A stretch of 64,000 bases of DNA from Candidatus Pristimantibacillus lignocellulolyticus (GCA_023639215.1 CP097899.1:3592001-3656000), one strand, 5' to 3'; shown: positions 34,745-44,473, counted from the first letter of the stretch. The notes: generated from the sequence alone by a model not told the origin. Program-made: numbers and translations.

Positions 34745-35980
34745 ATGACAACAATGAACCAGCATTTTCTAGAGCTACAAGGTAGCTATTTATTTTCAGA
34801 AGTAGCTAAACGTAGAACGAAATATATGGAACAAAATCCACAAGCAGATGTTATTAGTCTAGGAATTGGTGATGTTACGAGAGGACTTCCGCAAGCAGTT
34901 ATTAAAGCGATGCATGCTGCTGTTGATGATATGGTTAATGTAGAAACATTTAAAGGATATGGTCCTGAACAAGGATATTCCTTCTTGATTAATGAGATTA
35001 TTGCTAATGATTATAGAGCTCGGGGAGTAGAGCTCAATAATGATGAAGTGTTTTTAAGCGATGGTTCGAAATGTGATGTTGGTAATATTCAAGAAATTTT
35101 TAGTAGCGATAGTATTGTAGCTGTACAAGATCCTGTATATCCTGTTTATGTCGATACGAATGTCATGGCTGGACGTGCTGGAGCATTTATTAATGATATG
35201 GGTCGTTATGAAAAAATTGTCTACTTGGATTGTTCGGCAGAGAATGACTTCAAACCAAGTCTTCCTACTCAAAAAGTTGACTTAATCTACTTATGCTATC
35301 CAAATAATCCTACTGGTATGACATTAACAAAAGAAGAACTTAAAGTATGGGTCGATTATGCGATCGAAAACAACTGCATTATTTTATTCGATTCTGCGTA
35401 TGAGGCTTTTATTACTGAAGATAATGTACCTCATAGCATTTATGAGATCGAAGGGGCCAAAAAAGTTGCGATTGAATTCCGTAGCTTCTCTAAAACTGCT
35501 GGATTTACTGGTATCCGTTGTGCGTATACTGTTGTACCGAAAGAAATTCAAGGTCGTGACGTGAATGGTAATGCAGTTAGTGTTAATGAGTTATGGAATA
35601 GACGTCATACTACGAAATTCAATGGTGTATCATATGTGACACAAAAGGGTGCAGAAGCGATTTATTCTCCAGAAGGTAAAGCTCAAATAAGAGAATTAGT
35701 CGATTATTACATGACGAATGCAGCTATGATTCGTGATGGTCTACGTGAAGCGGGCTTCTCAGTATTTGGCGGAGTAAACGCGCCTTACATTTGGTTGAAA
35801 ACACCAGAGGGGTATAACTCATGGAGTTTCTTCGACTACTTATTAAGTGAAGCTAATATTGTGGGAACACCGGGAGTTGGATTTGGTCAATGCGGCGAGG
35901 GTTACTTCCGATTAACTGCTTTCGGTAGTCGTGAGAACACAGAACGTGCAATCGAACGTATTAAACAGCTTAGTCTTTAA
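34745..35980 (+). CDS. dapL: LL-diaminopimelate aminotransferase DapL
   Basis: A fold-type I PLP enzyme that converts tetrahydrodipicolinate directly to LL-DAP in the DAP/lysine pathway. The 411 residues show LFSEVAKRRTKYM, ISLGIGDVTRGLP, GYGPEQGYSFLINEII, YPNNPTGM and the PLP lysine region FRSFSKTAGFTGIRCAY. ATG 34745 follows GGTGA by 6 nt; TTG 34739 with AAAAGG is an alternative. It supplies meso-DAP via DapF for MurE, whose gene is not in the window. A large terminator follows. Confidence 0.93.
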   Translation: MTTMNQHFLELQGSYLFSEVAKRRTKYMEQNPQADVISLGIGDVTRGLPQAVIKAMHAAVDDMVNVETFKGYGPEQGYSFLINEIIANDYRARGVELNNDEVFLSDGSKCDVGNIQEIFSSDSIVAVQDPVYPVYVDTNVMAGRAGAFINDMGRYEKIVYLDCSAENDFKPSLPTQKVDLIYLCYPNNPTGMTLTKEELKVWVDYAIENNCIILFDSAYEAFITEDNVPHSIYEIEGAKKVAIEFRSFSKTAGFTGIRCAYTVVPKEIQGRDVNGNAVSVNELWNRRHTTKFNGVSYVTQKGAEAIYSPEGKAQIRELVDYYMTNAAMIRDGLREAGFSVFGGVNAPYIWLKTPEGYNSWSFFDYLLSEANIVGTPGVGFGQCGEGYFRLTAFGSRENTERAIERIKQLSL

Positions 35981-36025
35981 TATATAATGAATTTATTACA
36001 TCAATAATTTGATGTTCACACATTA

Positions 36026-36104
36026 ACAGACACTGCATACCTTATTTGTTCAAGGTCGACTACATTTCGTCGATTTGAAACAAGGTATCAGATGTCTGTT
36101 TTTA
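36026..36104 (+). terminator. Rho-independent terminator after dapL
   Basis: ACAGACA, CATACCTTATTTGTTCAA and TTGAAACAAGGTATC, TGTCTGT form a nested stem of over 25 bp, followed by TTTTT. Confidence 0.85.
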
Positions 36105-36120
36105 TGTCGATAAATATAAG

Positions 36121-36150
36121 TTGCTCCAATTTTGTACGTATTGATATAAT
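36121..36150 (+). promoter_or_regulatory. candidate promoter for the VOC gene
   Basis: TTGCTC (36121-36126) and TATAAT (36145-36150) are 18 bp apart. The -10 is perfect and the -35 weak. It lies 35 bp before the VOC start. Confidence 0.4.
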
Positions 36151-36184
36151 CATAATAAATTTTCATAAAGGGGTATTGTACGAG

Positions 36185-36592
36185 ATGAGAGTAAAATTAG
36201 AAGGGATTACTGTATTATCGAATGATGTCCTTGGTTTAGCACGTTTTTATCGTGAAGTAATTGGGTTTACTATCGTTATTGAGGAAGATCATTATGTAGA
36301 ATTTGAGAATAGCGGAGTTCGCTTTGCAATATGCTCGAAACCTTTAATGGCTGATAATACTAACGGGCATCCTTCTTTTAAAGAAATACATAGTGGGCAA
36401 GCCTTTGAACTCAATTTTCAATGTGAATCTACACAAGTTGCTCATGAGCTTTATCGTGATTTCGTCTCCAAAGGAGCTACTCCGATTGCAGAACCAGTAA
36501 CAAAGTCTTGGGGTCATACAACGGGGTTCTTTGCCGATCCTGAAGGTAACATTCATTCTATTTTTGCGGAAAATAAAGATCTTAGTAATTGA
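36185..36592 (+). CDS. VOC family (glyoxalase/bleomycin-resistance fold) protein
   Basis: A 135-residue vicinal-oxygen-chelate protein, a small metal-binding fold used by glyoxalases, dioxygenases and resistance proteins. It shows LARFYREVIGFT, the second beta-strand motif YVEFENSGVRFAI and the C-terminal GHTTGFFADPEGNIHSIFA, with one His-Glu metal site visible. The substrate cannot be predicted. ATG 36185 follows AAAGGGG; the upstream frame to 36092 lacks an SD. It is monocistronic between two terminators. Confidence 0.85.
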   Translation: MRVKLEGITVLSNDVLGLARFYREVIGFTIVIEEDHYVEFENSGVRFAICSKPLMADNTNGHPSFKEIHSGQAFELNFQCESTQVAHELYRDFVSKGATPIAEPVTKSWGHTTGFFADPEGNIHSIFAENKDLSN

Positions 36593-36608
36593 GAAGCCAA
36601 CACTAGAT

Positions 36609-36655
36609 AAATTGATTCAGAAGTATACGCTGAGATCAATTTGTTTTCTTCAATG
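36609..36655 (+). terminator. terminator after the VOC gene
   Basis: AAATTGAT and ATCAATTT are the outer arms, CAG/CTG the inner arms, followed by GTTTTCTT. Confidence 0.7.
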
Positions 36656-36718
36656 CTTCTGCTTTCTGTAAGTTCTCAAAACGTAGTAATCTGTATTATC
36701 AAATATGCTGCGGTTCTC

Positions 36719-36747
36719 TTGACATATCATGTCGAACATGGGATAAT
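36719..36747 (+). promoter_or_regulatory. SigA promoter of the pyr operon
   Basis: TTGACA (36719-36724) and GATAAT (36742-36747) are spaced by exactly 17 bp. The leader that follows carries the PyrR site. Confidence 0.85.
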
Positions 36748-36775
36748 TATTTCAATACAGATGTACCTTTAATTC

Positions 36776-36932
36776 AGCCCCGTGAGGCTGGCAAGGTAAC
36801 GTGAAGTAAGGCTAATAGGTGAATTGTGTCCAACATACGCTCCTCGATGAAGGAAGCACTATTTGGCACAGGCAACCTATCGAACCATACAGCTTTCACA
36901 ACTCCTTGCGGACTGACGCAAGGAGTTTTTTT
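36776..36932 (+). promoter_or_regulatory. PyrR-dependent attenuator of the pyr operon
   Basis: The PyrR-binding loop AGCCCCGTGAGGCT (36776-36789), followed by GGCAAGG, matches the conserved anti-antiterminator motif. An intrinsic terminator ACTCCTTGCG/CGCAAGGAGT plus T-run is at 36901-36932. The antiterminator should form from the sequence between 36790 and 36905. PyrR with UMP stabilises the binding loop and allows termination. It is the only such site I see in the operon; the pyrR-pyrB gap is 12 bp. Confidence 0.88.
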
Positions 36933-36995
36933 GTTACTTTGCGACAGTTCGGTATTGATGATGGACATATTAATGAAAAGTGGGGTGAGATGCTC

Positions 36996-37553
36996 GTGTC
37001 AGAAGGAGAACGTCATGTAATCATGGATGAAACCGCAATTAGACGTGCGCTAATTAGAATTGCACATGAGATTGTAGAGAAGAACAAAGGTATTGAAGAT
37101 TGCATTATCGTAGGTATTCGGACTAGAGGCGTGTATCTTGCCAATCGAGTAGCAGCGAGAATATCGGAAATTGAGGGCACAATAGTACCTGTAAGAGAAC
37201 TTGATATTACGAAGTACCGTGATGATCGAAGCGAAATAGCTGAAATGATGGTTGAACTTGCCAATGCACCAGGTGATACAGAACTAGATTCTACGTTGGT
37301 AAAGAACAAAAAAGTCATTCTGTTCGATGATGTTTTATATACAGGACGAACGATCAGAGCTGCTATGGATGCCATTATGGACTTAGGTAGACCACAAAAT
37401 GTACAACTTGCTGTACTTGTAGATCGTGGTCATCGCGAGCTGCCGATTCGACCAGATTTCATCGGTAAAAATGTTCCCACATCAAAACAAGAAGAGATAC
37501 AAGTTCAATTCACTGAAATTGATAGTATTGATCAGGTTACGATTATTCACTAG
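36996..37553 (+). CDS. pyrR: bifunctional pyr operon regulator / uracil phosphoribosyltransferase PyrR
   Basis: PyrR binds the pyr leader RNA with UMP and has weak uracil phosphoribosyltransferase activity. The 185 residues show DETAIRRALIRIAHEIVEKN, VGIRTRGVYLANR and the PRPP loop ILFDDVLYTGRTIRAAMD. GTG 36996 has GGGGTGA 7 nt upstream (36982-36988); ATG 36990 is directly next to the SD and is less likely. The longer in-frame extension to 36819 runs through the attenuator and is not coding. It is first in the pyr operon. Confidence 0.93.
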   Translation: MSEGERHVIMDETAIRRALIRIAHEIVEKNKGIEDCIIVGIRTRGVYLANRVAARISEIEGTIVPVRELDITKYRDDRSEIAEMMVELANAPGDTELDSTLVKNKKVILFDDVLYTGRTIRAAMDAIMDLGRPQNVQLAVLVDRGHRELPIRPDFIGKNVPTSKQEEIQVQFTEIDSIDQVTIIH

Positions 37554-37565
37554 GGAGGCCATTTT

Positions 37566-38465
37566 ATGACGATTACTCAAACTCAAACAAGAAGTTTACT
37601 TGGTTTGAAGGATCTTAGTCAAAATGAGATTCAATCCATTCTTGACAGAGCTGCCTTCTGGGAACAACATGCAAATAAAACACATAACTTACTTAACGGA
37701 AAATTTGTTGCTAATATGTTCTTTGAGAACAGTACGCGTACTAGAACTTCATTTGAAGTTGCTGAAAAGCGCTTAGGTGCCGAAGTTATTAACTTCAGTG
37801 CAGCATCATCAAGTGTGGAAAAAGGTGAATCCATCTACGATACAGTAAGAACATTAGAATCAATGGGTATCGACATGGGGATAATTCGCTTAAAACCAAT
37901 TGGCTTGCTTGCAGAAATGGCACCTAAAATTAAAGTTCCACTAATTAACGCAGGTGATGGTAACAACGAACATCCAACTCAAGCTTTGCTTGATCTATAT
38001 ACAATGCAAAAACATTTCGGCTCATTAAAAGGATTGAATGTAGCGATTATTGGAGACATTCTGCATAGCCGAGTGGCAAGAAGTAATCTGTATGCACTTC
38101 GTCAATTTGGAGCGAATGTAATGTTCTGTGCTCCTGATGATATGCAAGCAAAAGATCTTGATGTGCAATATGTAAGTATGGACGAAGCAATAAAAGCAGA
38201 TGTAGTTATGATGCTGAGAGTTCAGCTAGAACGTCATTCATCTGGATTATTGAAGTCAGCTGATACTTATAGAGCGAGCTATGGTCTAACGGTAGAGCGT
38301 GCAAATCAAATGGCGAACCATGCGATTATAATGCATCCAGCGCCAGTGAATAGAGATGTGGAGATTGACAGTGACCTAGTAGAGGCAGCAAATTCGAAAA
38401 TATTCCCGCAAATGGCAAATGGGGTACCGATTCGAATGGCGGTTATCGAGCGTGCACTTGTATAA
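37566..38465 (+). CDS. pyrB: aspartate carbamoyltransferase catalytic subunit PyrB
   Basis: Forms carbamoyl-aspartate from carbamoyl phosphate and aspartate. The 299 residues show the carbamoyl-phosphate motif FENSTRTRTSFEVAEKRLG, INAGDGNNEHPTQALLDLYT (in part) and HPAPVNRDVEI. ATG 37566 follows GGGAGG. It lies 12 bp after pyrR. No regulatory subunit gene (pyrI) is present, as usual in Bacillota. Confidence 0.95.
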   Translation: MTITQTQTRSLLGLKDLSQNEIQSILDRAAFWEQHANKTHNLLNGKFVANMFFENSTRTRTSFEVAEKRLGAEVINFSAASSSVEKGESIYDTVRTLESMGIDMGIIRLKPIGLLAEMAPKIKVPLINAGDGNNEHPTQALLDLYTMQKHFGSLKGLNVAIIGDILHSRVARSNLYALRQFGANVMFCAPDDMQAKDLDVQYVSMDEAIKADVVMMLRVQLERHSSGLLKSADTYRASYGLTVERANQMANHAIIMHPAPVNRDVEIDSDLVEAANSKIFPQMANGVPIRMAVIERALV

Positions 38466-38476
38466 ATGGTGAATAA

Positions 38477-38593
38477 TGCTTCCGATGTACTTTTCGTTTG
38501 CGAGAAGTAATATCCAAGAGGTAACGAGTGCTTACGAAGTAACTTTTCTTTAATAAAAGTTACACAAGATGCAAAAGAAAAGTTTTTAGGAGG
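38477..38593 (+). repeat. family B leader repeat before pyrC
   Basis: TGCTTCCGATGTACTTTTC (38477-) and TGCTTACGAAGTAACTTTTC (38529-) are diverged copies 52 bp apart, followed by GAGAAGTAA and a TAATAAAAGTTAC segment and then the terminal AAAAGTTTTTAGGAGG (38578-38593), the SD of pyrC. It lies inside an otherwise compact operon. Confidence 0.75.
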
Positions 38594-38599
38594 ATGACA

Positions 38600-39886
38600 A
38601 TGTCTTTATGGATTTTGAACGGTAAAGTATGGAATGAGTCTAGTGCTAGTTTAGAAGGTAAGCATATACAGGTAGTAGATGGTAAGATTGCTGCGATTGT
38701 TGATGCATCTGAAACGGTTAATACAGAAGGTGCAGAAGTAGTTGATGCACAGGGGAAATTAGTATCTCCAGGTTTTATCGATATGCATGTGCATTTACGT
38801 GATCCTGGCTTTACTCATAAAGAAGATATTATTACTGGTTCTCGTTCTGCTGCAAAAGGCGGTTTCACTACAATCGCTTGTATGCCTAATACAAGACCTG
38901 TTACAGATACTGCTGAAACGGTTAGATACATTATCGACAAATCCGAAGAGGCGCAATTAGTTAAAGTGCTTCCTTATGCTTCTATTACAAAAAATGAGCT
39001 TGGACGTGAGCTTACTGACTTTGCATCATTAAAAGAAGCTGGAGCTATTGGTTTTACAGATGACGGTGTAGGCGTGCAAAACGCTCAAATGATGAAAGAC
39101 GCAATGACACTGGCAAAATCTCTTGATATGCCAGTCATTGCACACTGTGAAGATGATTCATTGGTTGTAGGTGCTTGGGCATCTGAAGGTGAGTTTTCAC
39201 GCAAACATGGACTTAAAGGGATTCCTAATGAATCTGAAGCGATTCATGTAGGTAGAGATGTTTTACTTGCAGAAGCTACTGGCGTACATTATCATGTTTG
39301 TCACGTAAGTACAGAACAATCTGTTCGATTGATTCGCCTTGCAAAACAAGTTGGTATTAAAGTAACTGCAGAAGTTTGTCCCCATCACTTAATCTTATCT
39401 GATGAGAACATTCCTGGTCTTGATGATGCAAACTGGAAAATGAATCCTCCACTTCGTACTCCACGAGATGTAGCAGCTGTTCTTGAAGGATTAGAGGATG
39501 GTACTATAGATATTATCGTTACAGATCATGCGCCACATAGCGCTGAGGAAAAAGCAAAGGGTGTTGACCTAGCGCCATTTGGTATCGTTGGTTTGGAAAC
39601 AGCATTCCCATTACTTTATACTCACTTTGTAGAGACTGGTCGCTGGACACTAGGCTTCCTACTGAAACGTATGACTCAAGATCCAGCTAGAGTGTTCCGT
39701 CTTGAAGAAGGTAGCCTTGAAGTTGGAAAGCCTGCTGATATTACAATTGTTGATATCGAAAACGAACAAGCTGTTGATCCAAGCACATTCTTATCTAAGA
39801 GCAACAACACACCATTCGGTGGTTGGAAACTTAAAGGATGGCCTGTAGCAACAATCGTTAATGGAAACATTGTCTGGACTGAATAG
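38600..39886 (+). CDS. pyrC: dihydroorotase PyrC
   Basis: Cyclises carbamoyl-aspartate to dihydroorotate with a metal centre. The 428 residues show the metal motif DMHVHLRDPGFTHKEDIITG, CMPNTRPVTD, CHVSTEQSV and TDHAPHSAEEKA. ATG 38600 lies 6 nt after TAGGAGG; ATG 38594 overlaps the SD. It is the third gene of the pyr operon. The type is class I, allantoinase-like. Confidence 0.94.
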   Translation: MSLWILNGKVWNESSASLEGKHIQVVDGKIAAIVDASETVNTEGAEVVDAQGKLVSPGFIDMHVHLRDPGFTHKEDIITGSRSAAKGGFTTIACMPNTRPVTDTAETVRYIIDKSEEAQLVKVLPYASITKNELGRELTDFASLKEAGAIGFTDDGVGVQNAQMMKDAMTLAKSLDMPVIAHCEDDSLVVGAWASEGEFSRKHGLKGIPNESEAIHVGRDVLLAEATGVHYHVCHVSTEQSVRLIRLAKQVGIKVTAEVCPHHLILSDENIPGLDDANWKMNPPLRTPRDVAAVLEGLEDGTIDIIVTDHAPHSAEEKAKGVDLAPFGIVGLETAFPLLYTHFVETGRWTLGFLLKRMTQDPARVFRLEEGSLEVGKPADITIVDIENEQAVDPSTFLSKSNNTPFGGWKLKGWPVATIVNGNIVWTE

Positions 39887-39914
39887 AAATAACAACTTTT
39901 GAGGAGTGAAACGG

Positions 39915-41054
39915 ATGCAAGCAAGACTATTGTTAGAAGATGGAACTTTATTTAAAGGATTATCATTCGGTGCTGAAACTCAAACGATCGGTGAGGTCGT
40001 ATTCAATACAGGTATGACAGGATATCAAGAACTTTTGTCTGACCCATCATACTGTGGACAAATCGTAACAATGACTTATCCACTAATTGGTAACTACGGT
40101 ATTACTCGTGATGACTTTGAAGCGATTCGTCCTAATATTTATGGGTTAGCGGTTCGTCGTTACGAACCAATTCCAAGTAACTGGCGTGCACAATATTCAC
40201 TAGGCGATTTGTTGAAAGAATATGAGATTCCAGGTATTTCTGATATTGATACACGTATGTTGACACGTAAAATTCGTCAATTTGGATCTATGAGAGGTCT
40301 TATTACAACTGGTAACGAGCATGTTGAAGAACTACTAGAACGTTTGAAAGCTACTCCAATTCTTCATGATCAAGTAGCAAGAACTTCTACGGATTATGTA
40401 TACACGAATCCAGGTAGCAAAGAACGTATTGTACTAATCGACTGTGGTTCTAAGAGTGGAATTGTTCGTGAACTATCCAAACGTAATTGTGATATCGTAG
40501 TTGTTCCTCATGACACAACTGCTGAAGAAATTCGTCGCCTTGCACCAGATGGCATTCAATTGTCTAATGGCCCTGGGGATCCGAAAGATAATCTTCATGT
40601 TGCAGAAACAATTAAACAACTACTTGGTGAATTCCCAATCTTCGGTATTTGTCTTGGTCATCAACTATTTGCTCTTGCATGCGGTGCTGATACAGATAAA
40701 TTGAAATTTGGTCACCGTGGTGGTAACCATCCAGTTAAAGAGTTAGAAACAAACCGTTGTTACATTACTTCACAAAACCACGGTTACGCAGTTACTGATG
40801 ATTCTATCAAAGGTACTGATCTAATCGTGACACATATTAATAACAATGATAAAACAATTGAAGGCTTGAAACATAAAACGTTCCCAGCATTCTCTGTACA
40901 GTATCACCCAGAGGCTGCTCCTGGACCAGAAGATTCAAGCTACTTATTCGACCAATTTATTGAAATGATTCGCAAGCATAAGCAAGAAAATCCGCAAAAA
41001 CCTCGTCAAGCTGTATTGTCGGAAATGTTGAGAGGAGAATTACAAAATGCCTAA
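39915..41054 (+). CDS. carA: carbamoyl phosphate synthase small subunit (pyrimidine)
   Basis: The glutaminase subunit that supplies ammonia to CarB. The 379 residues have an N-terminal CPSase domain (GEVVFNTGMTGYQELLSDPS) and a class I glutamine amidotransferase domain with the nucleophile in FGICLGHQLFALACG and HPEAAPGPED. ATG 39915 follows GAGGAGTGA; the GTG at 39906 lies in the SD. It overlaps carB by 8 bp. PyrR should control it with the rest of the operon. Confidence 0.95.
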   Translation: MQARLLLEDGTLFKGLSFGAETQTIGEVVFNTGMTGYQELLSDPSYCGQIVTMTYPLIGNYGITRDDFEAIRPNIYGLAVRRYEPIPSNWRAQYSLGDLLKEYEIPGISDIDTRMLTRKIRQFGSMRGLITTGNEHVEELLERLKATPILHDQVARTSTDYVYTNPGSKERIVLIDCGSKSGIVRELSKRNCDIVVVPHDTTAEEIRRLAPDGIQLSNGPGDPKDNLHVAETIKQLLGEFPIFGICLGHQLFALACGADTDKLKFGHRGGNHPVKELETNRCYITSQNHGYAVTDDSIKGTDLIVTHINNNDKTIEGLKHKTFPAFSVQYHPEAAPGPEDSSYLFDQFIEMIRKHKQENPQKPRQAVLSEMLRGELQNA

Positions 41055-44000
41055 AAATAATAAACTTAAAAAAATCCTTGTAATTGGCTCTGGTCCTATC
41101 GTCATCGGACAAGCGGCGGAATTTGACTATGCTGGTACTCAAGCATGTCAAGCTTTGAAAGAAGAAGGTTATGAAGTTGTACTAATTAACAGTAACCCAG
41201 CAACTATTATGACAGATACAAACATGGCTGATAAAGTTTACATCGAGCCGATTACACTTGACTTTGTATCTCAAATTATTCGTCAAGAACGTCCGGATGG
41301 TTTGCTTCCAACACTTGGTGGTCAAACAGGCCTTAATATGGCGGTAGAACTTGCTCGTGCTGGAGTACTTGAGCAAGAGAATGTTCAATTGCTAGGTACT
41401 CAACTTACTGCAATTGAAAAAGCGGAAGATCGTGATTTGTTCCGTGAATTAATGCGTGAACTAGAACAACCAGTACCAGAAAGTGATATCGTAACGACAG
41501 TTGAAGATGCTGTAACGTTCGCTAACACAATTGGTTATCCTATCATCGTTCGTCCTGCTTATACACTAGGTGGTACAGGCGGCGGTATCTGTGCAGACGA
41601 AGAAGAACTTCGTGAGACAGTAGCTTCAGGTATTCGTTATTCTCCAATCAACCAATGTCTAATTGAGAAATCAATTGCAGGTATGAAAGAAGTAGAGTAC
41701 GAAGTAATGCGTGATGCTAACGATAACTGTATCGTAGTATGTAACATGGAAAACTTCGACCCAGTTGGCGTTCATACTGGTGACTCTATCGTAGTTGCAC
41801 CTTCTCAAACCTTGTCTGATCGTGAATATCAAATGCTTCGTTCTGCTTCATTAAAAATCATTCGTGCTCTGAACATTGAAGGTGGCTGTAACGTACAGTT
41901 CGCTCTTGATCCGTTCAGTTTCCAATACTATGTAATCGAAGTTAACCCGCGTGTATCTCGTTCATCTGCTCTTGCTTCTAAAGCGACGGGATATCCAATT
42001 GCGAAAATGGCAGCAAAAATTGCAATCGGTTATACACTTGATGAGATTGTTAACCCAGTTACAGGTCAAACATATGCTTGCTTCGAGCCAGCACTTGACT
42101 ATATCGTATCAAAAATTCCTCGTTGGCCATTTGATAAATTCGTTGATGCGAACCGTAAATTAGGTACGCAAATGAAAGCAACTGGCGAAGTTATGGCGAT
42201 TGGTCGTACATTCGAAGAATCAATTCATAAAGCAGTTCGTTCATTAGAAATCGGTGCTCACCGAATTCATTTGAAAGAATCTACTGAGCTTTCTGAAGAT
42301 GTGCTTCGTACACGTCTAATGAAACCTGATGATGAACGTATGTTCTTAGTTGCTGAAGCATTCCGTCGTGGTTATGCTCTTCAAGAAATTCAAGATCTTA
42401 CGAAAATCGACTGGTGGTTCCTTGATAAGATCGAAGGTATCGTGAAGTTTGAAGATATTATTCGTTCAACAGCAGAACTAACAGAAGAGTTATTATATGA
42501 AGCGAAACGTAAAGGTTTCTCTGACCGTTCAATCGCTGAACTTCGTCAAGAAGGATTCCCAGGTGCTGCATTCACGAACGAAAATGATATTCGTGCACAT
42601 CGTAAAGCTCAAGGTATGGTTCCAGTTTACAAAATGGTTGATACTTGTGCAGCGGAATTTGAAGCAGTTACTCCTTACTACTACTCCACTTATGAAGTTG
42701 AGAATGAAGTAACTGAAACAACGAAAGAAAAAATCCTTGTTCTAGGTTCTGGTCCAATCCGTATCGGTCAAGGTATTGAGTTTGACTACTCAACTGTACA
42801 TGCTGTATGGGCAATTCAAAATGCAGGATATGAAGCAGTAATTATTAATAACAACCCTGAAACAGTTTCAACTGACTTCAGCACATCTGATCGTCTATAC
42901 TTTGAGCCTTTGTTCTTCGAGGACGTAATGAACGTAATCGAGCAAGAGCAACCCATTGGTGTAATCGTTCAGTTTGGTGGCCAAACAGCGATTAACCTTG
43001 CTTCTCCACTTGCTAAAGCTGGCGTAAAAATTCTTGGTTCTAGTCTTGAAAGTATCGATGAAGCGGAAGATCGTAAGAAGTTTGAAGCTCTTCTTCGTAG
43101 CTTAGAGATTGCTCAGCCAGAAGGTAAAACAGTAACGACGGTTGAGGAAGCAGTAGCTACAGCTCGAGTTATTGGTTATCCAGTTCTTGTACGTCCGTCT
43201 TATGTACTTGGTGGACGTGCAATGGAAATTGTATACTCTGACGAAGATTTGTTAAGCTATATGAAAGTAGCAGTTAAGATTAATCCTGAGCATCCGGTAT
43301 TGATTGACCGTTACATGCTTGGTAAAGAAGCAGAAGTTGATGCGATTTGTGATGGCGAAACAGTTCTTATCCCAGGTATTATGGAGCATGTTGAGCGCGC
43401 AGGGGTTCACTCAGGTGACTCGATTGCCGTATATCCACCACAATCACTTTCTGAAGACATTAAGCAACAAATCGTAGACATTACAATTAAAATTGCAAAA
43501 GCACTTAAAGTTATCGGGCTTGTAAATATTCAGTTTGTTATTCACGAAGAGAAAGTATATGTTATCGAAGTTAACCCACGTTCTTCTCGTACAGTACCAT
43601 TCTTAAGTAAAGTAACGAATATTCCGATGGCAAATCTTGCAACTCGTGCAATCTTGAATGATAGCCTTGCTGAGCTTGGTTATGTAGATGGCTTGTGGCC
43701 TGAAGATGATCATGTATCGGTTAAAGTTCCAGTATTCTCCTTCGCGAAACTTCGTCGCGTTGACCCTACACTTACTCCTGAAATGAAATCTACAGGTGAA
43801 GTAATGGGCCGTGACGTACAATTTGCTAAAGCATTGTATAAAGGACTTATTGGTGCAGGCATGAAGATTCCTAACTCTGGTACAATTCTTGTAACAGTAG
43901 CGGATAAAGATAAACAAGAAACAGTTGAGTTAATGCGTGGTTTTGCTAACGTAGGTTACAAGCTAATGGCAACTGGTGGTACTGCAGATGCTCTAGAAGC

Positions 44001-44268
44001 TGCTGGATTATACGTAGAGCGTGTTAATAAACTAAGTGAAGATGTTCCAAATATTCTTGACCATATCCGCGAAGGACATGCTCAATTCGTAGTAAATACA
44101 CTTACGAAGGGCAAAACTCCTGAGCGTGATGGCTTCCGAATTCGTCGTGAAGCAGTTGAGAATGGGGTAGTTTGTATGACATCACTTGATACAGTAAGAG
44201 CTTTACTGACAATGATGCAAACAATTAACTTCACTTCTAGCGCGATGCCAGTATTGCAACAGAAGTAA
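41047..44268 (+). CDS. carB: carbamoyl phosphate synthase large subunit
   Basis: Makes carbamoyl phosphate from bicarbonate, ammonia and two ATP. The 1073 residues have two homologous ATP-grasp halves (N-half motif VIGSGPIVIGQAAEFDYAGT, C-half VLGSGPIRIGQGIEFDYSTV) and a C-terminal MGS-like allosteric domain (about 930-1070). ATG 41047 overlaps the carA end, with SD GAGGAGA. It is complete. The next operon gene is pyrF, after 205 bp of hairpin and repeats; pyrK-pyrD are missing here. Confidence 0.96.
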   Translation: MPKNNKLKKILVIGSGPIVIGQAAEFDYAGTQACQALKEEGYEVVLINSNPATIMTDTNMADKVYIEPITLDFVSQIIRQERPDGLLPTLGGQTGLNMAVELARAGVLEQENVQLLGTQLTAIEKAEDRDLFRELMRELEQPVPESDIVTTVEDAVTFANTIGYPIIVRPAYTLGGTGGGICADEEELRETVASGIRYSPINQCLIEKSIAGMKEVEYEVMRDANDNCIVVCNMENFDPVGVHTGDSIVVAPSQTLSDREYQMLRSASLKIIRALNIEGGCNVQFALDPFSFQYYVIEVNPRVSRSSALASKATGYPIAKMAAKIAIGYTLDEIVNPVTGQTYACFEPALDYIVSKIPRWPFDKFVDANRKLGTQMKATGEVMAIGRTFEESIHKAVRSLEIGAHRIHLKESTELSEDVLRTRLMKPDDERMFLVAEAFRRGYALQEIQDLTKIDWWFLDKIEGIVKFEDIIRSTAELTEELLYEAKRKGFSDRSIAELRQEGFPGAAFTNENDIRAHRKAQGMVPVYKMVDTCAAEFEAVTPYYYSTYEVENEVTETTKEKILVLGSGPIRIGQGIEFDYSTVHAVWAIQNAGYEAVIINNNPETVSTDFSTSDRLYFEPLFFEDVMNVIEQEQPIGVIVQFGGQTAINLASPLAKAGVKILGSSLESIDEAEDRKKFEALLRSLEIAQPEGKTVTTVEEAVATARVIGYPVLVRPSYVLGGRAMEIVYSDEDLLSYMKVAVKINPEHPVLIDRYMLGKEAEVDAICDGETVLIPGIMEHVERAGVHSGDSIAVYPPQSLSEDIKQQIVDITIKIAKALKVIGLVNIQFVIHEEKVYVIEVNPRSSRTVPFLSKVTNIPMANLATRAILNDSLAELGYVDGLWPEDDHVSVKVPVFSFAKLRRVDPTLTPEMKSTGEVMGRDVQFAKALYKGLIGAGMKIPNSGTILVTVADKDKQETVELMRGFANVGYKLMATGGTADALEAAGLYVERVNKLSEDVPNILDHIREGHAQFVVNTLTKGKTPERDGFRIRREAVENGVVCMTSLDTVRALLTMMQTINFTSSAMPVLQQK

Positions 44269-44293
44269 GGATTAAGCTATAGAAAGTAATTAG

Positions 44294-44327
44294 TCGCTAC
44301 ATCTTTCTAATAGGAAAGGTGTAGCGA
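44294..44327 (+). other. strong hairpin after carB
   Basis: TCGCTACATCTTTC (44294-44307) pairs with GGAAAGGTGTAGCGA (44313-44327). No T-run follows. It may end or process the carB transcript and thus lower pyrF-pyrE expression. Confidence 0.5.
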
Positions 44328-44333
44328 TAACTT

Positions 44334-44467
44334 CATCAAGTAACAAAAAGTTTTAGATGATGCTTCCGAAGTAACTTTTTATTATTAAGAAGTATTTTCA
44401 TCAAGTAACAAAAAGTTTAGATTATGCTTTCGATGCAACTTTTCGTTGCACGAAAAGTTTTAGGAGG
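44334..44467 (+). repeat. family B leader repeat before pyrF
   Basis: CATCAAGTAACAAAAAGTTT occurs at 44334 and 44399, 65 bp apart, each followed by TTAGATKATGCTTYCGAWGY and ACTTTTT or ACTTTTC. The terminal segment GCACGAAAAGTTTTAGGAGG (44448-44467) is the pyrF ribosome binding site. The last interval is short (43 bp), so the final unit is truncated. Confidence 0.85.
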
Positions 44468-44473
44468 CAAGGT

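Noticed and set aside
36819..36995. Extended N-terminus of pyrR
   Set aside because: The extension covers the pyr attenuator terminator; PyrR homologues start near the GTG at 36996.
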